Source: Gigantopelta aegis
Taxonomy: Eukaryota; Mollusca; Gastropoda; Neomphalida; Peltospiridae
DNA: 64,000 nucleotides
Assembly (NCBI RefSeq): GCF_016097555.1
Contig: NC_054708.1
Location: 23,394,334-23,458,333, forward strand
Direction: 5' to 3'
Shown: piece by piece, positions 55,941-64,000 of the stretch
How the letters are laid out: every line of letters starts with the position of its first letter
Numbering within the stretch: the stretch's first letter is position 1
Notes under the pieces: generated by a model
Told to the model about the DNA's origin: nothing
Seen by the model: only the letters and a program-made list of their open reading frames with translations
Databases searched by the model: none
Position numbers and translations under genes: made by a program

Positions 55941-56397
55941 GTAATATAATTTTGAATGGTTTGGATTTTTTCTTGTAATATATGATTGAATGGATGTTAG
56001 ACGGCAACCCAAGACAGACCCTACCAACCCCCCCCCCCCCCTCCATAAAAAACCAAAAACCAAAAACAAACATAAAACACCCCCCAAAAACCCCCCAAAA
56101 CAAAACAACAACAACAACAAGAAAACCCCCACCAAACCCATCGACTATTGAATAATAATGTAAGGATAAATTATGTAACAATAAATTAATTGTATATTAC
56201 TAGTATAATTATGATAATACACATTTTATTTGGTACTATATTTTGTATGGTTACATTTTGAAAATACAACGCACATTTTCATGTGGTCTGTTACGTCAGT
56301 CAAGATACAACATATCAAAATTCCTGCTTATGTTATTAAGGGAGAAAAAAACAACACGTTATTCGTCGTTGGTTTAGATATGCTGTGTTTTTTTCAG

Positions 56398-56430
56398 TGA
56401 CCAGATCCATCGGTTCATGGTGGCGAGAAG
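56398..56430 (+). CDS. Gene B short exon 3
   Basis: TTTTTTTCAG acceptor, GTATTC donor, 33 bases, phase 1-1. It reads (V)TRSIGSWWRE. Such a small exon is supported only by its strong acceptor, the matching phase and a loose likeness to the gene A exon at 31920 (PKSIG). Confidence 0.45.
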
Positions 56431-56594
56431 GTATTCATATTTTACTTTCTATAACGGGGGAAGGAATGTAACTCGAGGGTGGAGGTGAAAACATCCGCAT
56501 GATATATAGCAGATAGAAGGATCATAGTATTTATTCCACTCAGTGGACTGATGTTGCGTTATAGCTAATGTTCCATGATGACAATATCAAAGGG

Positions 56595-57265
56595 CATTGT
56601 ATATACAGTCCTGTCTGCTATACAGTCATGTCTGCTATACAGTCCTGTCTGATATACAGTCATGTCTGCTATACAGGCCTATATGCTATACGGTCCTATC
56701 TGCTATATAGGCCTGTCTGCTATACAGGCCTATCTGCTATTCGGTCCTGTCTGCTATACAGGCCTATCTGTTATACAGTCCTGTCTGCTATACAGGCATG
56801 TCTGCTTGACAGGCCTGTCTGCTATTCAGTCCTGTCTGCTATACAGTCTTGTCTGCTATTCAGTCCTGTCTGTCTGCTATACAATCCTGCCTGTCTGCTA
56901 TACAGTCCTGTCTGTCTGCTACACATGCATGTCTGCTATTCAGTCCTGCCTGTCTGCTACACAGTCCTGCCTGCTATACAGTCCTGTCTGCTATACAGTC
57001 CTGCCTGACTGCTATACAGTCCTGCCTGCTACACAGTCCTGCCTGCCTGCTACACAGTCCTGCCTGTCTGCTACACAGTCCTGCCTGCTACACAGTCCTG
57101 TCTGCTACACAGTCCTGCCTGTCTGCTATACAGTCCTGCCTGTCTGCTATTCAGTCCTGTCTGCTACACAGTCCTGTCTGCTAGACAGTCCTGTCTGCTA
57201 TACATTACTGTCTGCTACACATTCCTGTCTGCTATTCAGTCCTGTCTGCTATATAGTCCTGTCTG
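56595..57265 (+). repeat. CTGTCTGCTATACAGTC minisatellite, about 40 copies
   Basis: The unit of about 15 bp is CTGTCTGCTATACAG with TC joins and variants (CACAG, ATTCAG, AGGCC). CTGTCTGCTATACAG can itself form a small imperfect palindrome. Long open frames (YTVLSAIQSC-like repeats) arise because the unit is a multiple of three. They are not taken as genes. Confidence 0.93.
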
Positions 57266-57861
57266 CATTCTAAACCATGAAACAATACTGCCCCTTTAAA
57301 GTCATCACGCTATAAAACATTCTAATTTTTGCAAAGCTCAGCATAGTGCAGACTGATATGTACGAAACAGTGTCCCATAGGATATTTTGTGCTAAAAGTG
57401 ATATTTTTGCAGGCTTGGTACCATCTTGGATAAAAAATCAAAAATAATTCTTTAGGGTCCGAATTTTTCGGACCCTGCAACCCCCTTTTCGGGCCCTTTT
57501 CAAAATGGCCGTCACCAGACAGGCCTAATGTGGTATCTCAGGAACTAATTGGCGGATTTTAATTATGTCTGTGCTTAATTGAATATTTTTGATGGTGCCG
57601 AGTCCGATTATAAGGATTTCAGATGAATTAGCAGTAGAAGGCAAGGTCATTTGCAAATACAAACTCAACACAAATTACTTTCCAGCGAAGAGAAGAATTT
57701 ACTCATAGCTGTAAAACTATACAAGCGCTAGAATACTAAATACTAATACAAGCAATAAAAGTCTATAGTGTAAAACAAGTACAAATAGACACCAATAAGC
57801 AGGATTAATCTATACTAGGCTGGTAAGATGCCCTCATGGAACACAGATCATTTATGCAGCC

Positions 57862-58104
57862 TTATAGCTCTGTGTCATCATACTCATTGTCATAGAAATT
57901 GTTACAACCTGAAGTGAAACATTTGCAAAGAGGAGTGCAAGACGAATTGTTCTTTATGCATGAGCAATTTCCTTGGCATAAAAGACTTGGAATGTAAACT
58001 CCCTCCTCAAGTAACCAACCATTCTCTTCCACAGCAGCAAGACACGTACATGGAAAGGCATGCACAGGATTTGTGTCGCATGTAGACGAACTTAGTTCGG
58101 ACAA
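57862..58104 (-). pseudogene. Transposon protein C-terminal fragment with Cys-rich tail
   Basis: It ends SLLCQGNCSCIKNNSSCTPL then CKCFTSGCNNFYD. The CxC-x-K-x3-C-x3-C-x-C pattern resembles Cys-rich tails of uncharacterised transposon-borne proteins in invertebrate genomes. It belongs to the long-inverted-repeat element. The superfamily is not identified. Confidence 0.5.
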
Positions 58105-58115
58105 CAGAGCGGTGC

Positions 58116-58217
<102 letters not shown>

Positions 58218-58234
58218 ATCTCAGCCTCGAGGTT

Positions 58235-58870
58235 TTAAAGCTTGTTTAACAACACCACTAGAGCCTATTAATTTATTAAAGGCTGTTGAAGGTCTAGGGT
58301 CCCCATGAGTACTCGAGTACTCGGGCACGAGCCGAGTCTACCAAGACTCGAGTCCATTCACAGGACTCGAGTACCTGTGCAAGGAAGAGCACTCTCATTT
58401 ATTTTTTTATTTTTTTCACATCATTTTGCCATACTATATTTGTCGCCGGTTACATTATAGGGCTACGAGACGTGGAGGGGAAAGAAAAGCTGAATGTGAC
58501 AACATGGAATGCAATATAATGGGCCATTGTATCAATGGCATGACTTGGCATTCATGTTCAGCGCTGGAATTAAAATGCATAATGCTAGTTTTCTTTATGC
58601 CTTAGTCTCATTATTATCTAGTGTTAGGTACTCGGATCCGGGTCGCGTTTAGCCCTTAGGTACTCGAGTCCAATATTTTGGACTCGTGAAGACCCTATGG
58701 AGGTCAAACATTTGGTAATTCTGACATAAGAGTCTTAGAGAGGAAACAGGATACATTTGTTTTCATCAGTAGCAAGGGATGTTTTATGCACCATCCCACA
58801 GACGGGATAGCAAATACCACGGCTTTTGATATACCAGTCGTTGTGCACTGACTGGAATGAGAAATACTGC
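58235..58870 (-). repeat. SINE pieces inside the DNA transposon, with a CTCGAGTAC-rich insert
   Basis: AACAACACCACTAGAGCCTA (tail) at 58249-58290 and ATTCTGACATAAGAGTCTTA through ATACCAGTCGTTGTGCACTG at about 58700-58870 are two parts of one inverted SINE. About 400 bp bearing ACTCGAGTACTCGGG-type repeats separates them, probably a further insertion. Confidence 0.65.
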
Positions 58871-58905
58871 CATCTTTTTGTTTGAAATTCCAATGACGTC
58901 CTGCC

Positions 58906-59361
58906 TCAATCAGCTTCAGAGAAGTTGTGTAGGCATATAAGACCATGGGACTTTTGCTGACCAATTACTGGCACACATGCCCGTATATATATTTCTTCAT
59001 ATTTCACACCCATGCCAGTGCGGAACTTCAGCTGAGTGAGAGTACCAAGGCGATCATTAGAGGCGAGTTCTACCAAGAGAATACACACATCTGTATCAGG
59101 GGACTGTACGTGGATTTCTCTGAATGTGCTGTCACAAAAAACTGTCAACAATATGAAAAGGAATCAAGTTCCGGTTGCTTAAGTCTTCTTCAGCTGTATG
59201 AGGGAATTGACCTTTACTAGTGTGTTGTAGGTGAACATGATTTGCTTCAACAGAGCTTGAGCCAGGAGTTCGCATAGTCCATTCTTCGTTTCAAATGATA
59301 CAGACAGCCTAAAGTATTCTTGCTTATTGGTGTCTATTCCCACTTGTTTTACACCATACAC
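58906..59361 (-). pseudogene. Transposon protein fragments with PDTDVCILLVEL motif
   Basis: Minus-strand frames 59361-59179 (VGIDTNKQEYFRLSVSFETK) and 59151-58906 (REIHVQSPDTDVCILLVELA then SNDRLGTLTQLKFRTGMG) are parts of one decayed protein. The SPDTDVxxLL block followed by a (F/K)xTGxG block is common in multicopy invertebrate proteins of transposon origin. A frame change and a SINE disrupt it. Confidence 0.5.
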
Positions 59362-59982
59362 CTTTAATGTTTTTATTAGTATTTACTATGCTAGCGCTTG
59401 TATAGTTTTATGGCTATGAATAAATTCTTCACTTCACTGGAAAGTAATTTTTGTTCAGTCTGTATTGCAGTTGCGACCTTGACCTTGTCCAAATGACCTT
59501 GCCCTCTACTTAGAACCCTAATAATCGGATTCGGCACCCTAAAAAACACCTAGTTAGACACAAAAACCATAAAAATCCACCAATTTGTTCCTGTTTGAGC
59601 TTTCCCGCTAGTCCTGTCTGGTGGCGGCCATTTTGAAAAATGGCTCGAAAAGGGGGTTGCGGGGCATGAAAAATTCGGACCCTAAAGGTTTCTTTTATTT
59701 TGATCTAACATGGTACGAAATGTGCAATACAATCAATTTTAGCACAGAAATCCTACGGAATTACATATCAGCCTGCACTAGCAGTTGTTAGAATTGCTCT
59801 TCTCAAAGATAGTCATCGATGCCACACACGTCTCGATATAATTACATTTATAAGGCATCTAACTATCTTAACCATTTTACAAGTTATATATATATATATA
59901 TTTTAATGACGTAACATTTTCTTTCCAGTTTCCGGACATGAAATGTCACATGAATTCAATCACATCTGTTTATATTTTACAG

Positions 59983-60027
59983 TGGAAAAAGGAGCGGTAA
60001 GAACTTGGAAGCATGTTGAAAGAGCGT
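59983..60027 (+). CDS. Gene B microexon 4, paralogue of 2367-2411
   Basis: TTTTACAG acceptor, GTATGT donor, 45 bases, phase 1-1. It reads VEKGAVRTWKHVERA against VERGVVKTVKHLKKT in gene A. The preceding 180 bp of intron also match gene A (GACATGAATTCAATCACATCTG-like stretch and the TTTCCAGTTTC block). The equal length, frame and donor in both copies argue for a real exon. Confidence 0.6.
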
Positions 60028-60448
60028 GTATGTTTATTTTACTTTTTATAGTTTTACTGTCTCCAAAAAGAATGGGTTATAATGTCTTAAACCATGTGAA
60101 TCAATGTCTTACAGAAATCAAAGCAAAATGTTTAATTTATATTGTATATTAAACATTATTAGAAAGTGTCTATACTTCTTAATCGAAACATTCTACATTC
60201 TAAAAGCTAAAAGGTACTGGTCAGTTTATATATACATTTTGTTTTCAGTATTAAATAAAGTCCAAAATTGATGTCGCCAGCCTTTCGGAGCTAATGTTTA
60301 CAACAATATGCACAAGATTCTCATTTGTAACTAAATAGTAACTTACAATATAAAGTCATTATTCTACTCACGATATTCTTTCTCTGGTTCGCTGATTAGG
60401 AATTTTTTGCAAAAACCCAATGCTGTCACATGTTAGCTAAATCACCTT

Positions 60449-60925
60449 CTTACACACCCGTTGGTGAGAACATCACGCGTTATTTATGATTACACATACT
60501 TGTTTACACATGTACGCGTGTTAACAATTTCAAGACATACGACTGGCTGCTCCTAGGTGATAAACAAGTCGCCAATGTCATACGTCCAATTAAAAAAGAA
60601 AAAAAAAGAAAAAAAGAAGAAGAAAGAGCGCGATAAAAATCGATTACACTGTGAGGTATAGTTAACCTGACAATCATATGTATGTGACGCTTAAGTGCAA
60701 CGGCTGTAAATAACTTTTAGTCGAAAAAGATGTTAGAATTTCCTTAAAACCTGGTTTTCGAAGTTATGTAAGAAATATGTAATACATTCGTGTCCGTTAG
60801 ATACTTATCTCACAACGTGTTGTTTAAAAACGTATCACAGTCGCTTTCGCTCGTTAGATACATTTTAAAACACCTCGTTGTGAGATAAATGGTATCTAAC
60901 GGGCACTCATGTACTATTCTCCATT
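60449..60925. mobile_element. Repeat family of about 470 bp with internal hairpin, copy 2
   Basis: It matches 46152-46625 from CCGTTGGTGAGAACATCACG to GGTATCTAACGGGCACTCAT. The inner hairpin arms are GTCCGTTAGATACTTATCTC and GAGATAAATGGTATCTAACG. Confidence 0.7.
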
Positions 60926-61097
60926 TGTCGCCATGCATAAGGGGAAGCGATATATCGTCAGGACTATATGGGTAAATAATTGACAAATAAATTGATATTA
61001 TTAAACGTTATTTTCTACATATTACAGCATTAAAACATTAATTTCATTTACTAAAATATTTAGGAGGCAAATGTTACGCTGTCGCCAAGTTTCATAT

Positions 61098-61255
61098 CAA
61101 TACCGTAACACGACGTTAACCGGCAACATCAATATAACCTATATTGATTAACATCGGTTATTGTGTGATCATTTTCAATACCGTAACACGACGTTAACAG
61201 GCAACATCAATATAACATATATTGATTAACATACGGTTATTATGTGATCATTTGA
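61098..61255 (+). repeat. Two-copy tandem repeat of about 82 bp
   Basis: TCAATACCGTAACACGACGT then TAACCGGCAACATCAATATA starts at about 61098, and again at 61180 with a few changes. Confidence 0.88.
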
Positions 61256-61499
61256 AAAAGTTGTCATTTCCATCATTTTACGAGTACCGCAGACAAAATC
61301 GTTTTCATGATAAGAAAATATTGGCCAGTTTGGTACTAGAGGTGGAATGGGTATATTGATTCAAAGTCGGTACGTAACGCAGATTCGCAATGGATTCTGT
61401 GAATTTCGTCGTTAAATAACTGTGTAAAACAGGAATGACATGTTGGATGTGGCACTATGAAACATTACGTACAGCTATGCATTTTAAGTAACTACACGT

Positions 61500-61570
61500 A
61501 CATACACACGCACACACACACACAAACACACGCAGGCAAGCACACGCACGCAAGCACACGCACGCAGCGT
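61500..61570. repeat. (CA)n-rich stretch
   Basis: Imperfect CACACGCACGCA run. Confidence 0.85.
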
Positions 61571-61732
61571 AAACCCTTGAATAGCAGCCCACCTTCTATA
61601 AAGGCCAACTTCCGCTATTGTAGGTTTGTGAAGTTAATGACAACGTTATAATCGACATTTCCGTTAACGTCAAAAGCTAACAACCACATGGCTAGAACAG
61701 GAAAGGGTAATTGGTTTTCATTTCTAAGTGAG

Positions 61733-62680
61733 TGTGACGGAAAATGCTCTTATCTTTTCGCCTGTGGCGATGTTAATTGCTTTAGAGGGCCGTGTGCAGC
61801 TTGGTTACGTGATACCTCCGCGCGACCGTGCATTCTAATACACACCCAGATCAGGTGTGGAGGCCATGTGGCCAGTAGTTACGTAATAACTCCGGTAGTG
61901 CGGTTTATGACCGGGGTATTGCTGGCGAACTCCCGACAGTAAGTCTGGCCATCTAAGAAAATATACCGACTCTGGGAGTTCTGGAAATATCACATGATAG
62001 GTGAAGTACCGCGTTGTGCCCCCAGGCGATATTCGCTGTCTCTGAGATTTTTGAATAAATAGATAGGATTTTAGAGATATCGAGGAGAAACATTGGAAGG
62101 CTACCGGGGAACGTAGTCCGACAGGACTGGTAAATATATTTTTCTGCTCTGTTGTATAACCTTGATGTGACTGATGTGACTTTAAATATTTTAATACTGT
62201 ATTATACCAATATTATTTAGACAGTGTATTCGGTAATCTGACGAAGTAAATTGTAGGCTTCACTGTCTAAAATATTAAAGCTTAGCCAGTCATCCTAGAG
62301 GACCTAGGTAAACTGTAGGTTATTGTCTTTATTGGGATATGTACCAGTATTAATTCTGTATTACAGGTTACTCCATGAGTAGTTAAGGGTTAATTAAAAA
62401 TTAACCAGTTAGGAATAGAGTTGTAATTCCTTTATTAATTAAGTTCCCCTGGCAGCGTTTCTCAATTACCACACGTGTGCGTGTTGTATCACGGTGAAGT
62501 GATTAGAATATTGTGTAAACTAGACACCTAGTGATTAACTAATAAGTGATTAGCTCTGGGTTGTTACTATTATTGTTGTTGTTAATTAATTAACTGCGGC
62601 AAATATATTTGTCAGCGTAAGGTTAATACAGATTCCAAAGTGTATTGTGTTTTGTTGTGTTTTCTAGTGAACTAAACGTG

Positions 62681-62759
<79 letters not shown>

Positions 62760-62902
62760 ATATATTCTCTGATATACCTAGAGCCGAGCCACTCGGGTAT
62801 TAGACTGCCCGATACAGAGAGATCTAATAGATATACCGTTAGAAGAGATATTTGGATAATCGTGTTTTATTCAGTTATGGGTATTATAGGATCCCCGTGA
62901 CA
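61733..62902 (+). mobile_element. Solo LTR of the same family as 20324-27769, opposite orientation, older
   Basis: It starts TGTGACGG and ends CCCCGTGACA, the reverse complement of the LTR ends at 20324. GTGAG is duplicated at 61728-61732 and 62903-62907. Blocks such as GGTTAATTAAAAATTAACCAG and the CAGACTTAC-type stretch match the paired LTRs, but there are many scattered differences and a long (TA)n expansion near 62682-62757. It is a solo LTR, clearly older than the complete copy. Confidence 0.88.
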
Positions 62903-63119
62903 GTGAGATAAGAGGTTTCCACATGTACAAAACATGTTTGGAAGCCTACATCAGAATATGACCTTACAATACGGTTATAATATTATTAGAAAATGTTGCA
63001 TGAAAAACAAAAGAAGCCTGCCTTGAATAGAGACCATCAAGCCGGTCTTGGGAGAGTGGCAGTCCTCCTATTGACAGTGCAAGAAGGATGAGGTAGTCTT
63101 GTGTTGTGCCCGCATCGGT

Positions 63120-63530
63120 CATACATATTTGACCCATTCATTTATCTGAAAGAAAGATCCTCCACCTCAGTGTGAGCACTGTCAGTGTACTCTGACGGTG
63201 TTCCACATTTTGGTGGGGTATTAACCATCATAAAAACTCGAAAAAAAATATAGTTTGGCCAAAGTAATGTGATGATATCATTTCGATTCCATCCAGAACT
63301 TTTATTACAATTTCTTCGAGATACTGACTTTTATACTAAATTTTAATTGTATCTATCTGTATTTTTGCACAGTCCTTTACACTGTGTTTTTATTTAAATA
63401 TTGAATTTTTATATTGATGTGGTTCATCATTTACTGTTTTGCGTTTATCATAGCTTGACACCCAATAGCCGATGTATTTTTCGTGCTGGGGTGTCGTTAA
63501 ACATTTATTAATTCATTCATTCATTTGAAT
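63120..63530 (+). mobile_element. LINE 3' end fragment, copy 2
   Basis: TGAGCACTGTCAGTGTACTC then TGACGGTGTTCCACATTTTG parallels 45130-45190, and the end CCAATAGCCGATGTATTTTT ... GTCGTTAAACATTTATTAAT with (CATT)n parallels 45431-45490. The coding part is decayed. Confidence 0.75.
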
Positions 63531-63847
63531 AGAGACTGGGTATCAGAGAGTCACGAAAAAAAAAAGCCTAGGCTTCTATTCGAGGATTTACGGTATATAA
63601 CTTCTGCATACAGGTAATGTTAATAAAAGTTATATATTGCACAGTGAGCAAAAGGAGCACTCAACGATGGATGTTAATACAATGTAATTGGCTTAAAGTA
63701 AATTATTATTATATTTTCAAATTTATTAAATCTGCTATGTTAAACCACCACGTTATAGTTATGTAATTATTTGCATTCGTTGGTAGCAAAATGTCCAAAA
63801 AAGGACATAATACGAAAGAAGGTGTGATGTTGATTTACACTTTTCAG

Positions 63848-63968
63848 TCAACATTCCACCAACTATTGATTGTAACGCCGACACTAGCTATGTGGCCGAT
63901 TACTTTAAAGATTACGTGGTGATTAAATTGGGAAGACCTGGATGGAGCGATGACAAATGGGGTGTCAA
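63848..63968 (+). CDS. Gene B exon: first half of HYR domain 1
   Basis: TTTTCAG acceptor, GTAAGT donor, 121 bases. It reads NIPPTIDCNADTSYVADYF then KDYVVIKLGRPGWSDDKWGV and K. It is a close paralogue of 2943-3063, with the same length, phase and position of the intron inside the HYR domain. The intron just upstream also matches (GAAAGAAGGTGT and the ATTTGCATTCGTT-like stretch). The second half of the domain should lie just past the window's end. Confidence 0.9.
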
Positions 63969-64000
63969 GTAAGTACAGCTATCGCTGATTTTTGTTTTGT

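Overview
The window is animal (eukaryotic) DNA: AT-rich, intron-rich, with GT-AG introns, many microsatellites and dense transposon debris. The repeats (a tRNA-headed SINE with a CCAATAGCCGATG tail, a Ty3-type LTR element with integrase ahead of reverse transcriptase, Tc1/mariner copies, a LINE with an endonuclease and a C-terminal zinc finger) fit a lophotrochozoan, most likely a mollusc and perhaps a gastropod. That assignment rests on recalled resemblance, not on a search.

The host content is one large plus-strand gene, here called gene A, entered in the middle, and the start of a tandem paralogue, gene B. Gene A runs from a 45-base microexon at 2367 to at least the EGF-like exon ending at 43449, with a possible last exon at 51221. 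Its domain order is: HYR domain in two exons; nine sushi (CCP) exons of exactly 180 bases; a second HYR domain in one exon; a sushi-like domain; a short basic exon; another sushi domain; a 1128-base exon with an unrecognised globular region split by a Thr/Ser/Pro-rich repeat; two GCC2/GCC3 (ephrin-receptor-like) Cys-rich exons; and an EGF-like exon. All exon junctions are phase 1 except the intron inside the first HYR domain. The sushi exons form two subtypes, A and B, in the order A-A-B-A-B-A-B-A-B. The order resembles the SVEP1/HYR-sushi family of secreted adhesion or pattern-recognition proteins. No transmembrane segment is seen.

Gene B begins with an ATG and signal peptide at 52713, followed by small exons at 55899, 56398 and 59983 and a first HYR half-exon at 63848. 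The exons at 59983 and 63848, and stretches of their introns, match gene A at 2367 and 2943. This indicates a local tandem duplication.

Introns hold most of the remaining sequence. The B-to-A intron from 16648 to 28018 contains a 5'-truncated LINE and a nearly complete 7.4 kb LTR retrotransposon, both inserted in one tetranucleotide array. A Tc1/mariner copy at 52950-54842 has two further elements nested inside its transposase gene. A 2.4 kb DNA transposon with inverted repeats of about 470 bp lies at 57344-59780, and a solo LTR of the same family as the LTR element at 61733-62902. Several tandem repeats and foldback elements lie right at splice sites of gene A, which is the most unusual pattern in the window.
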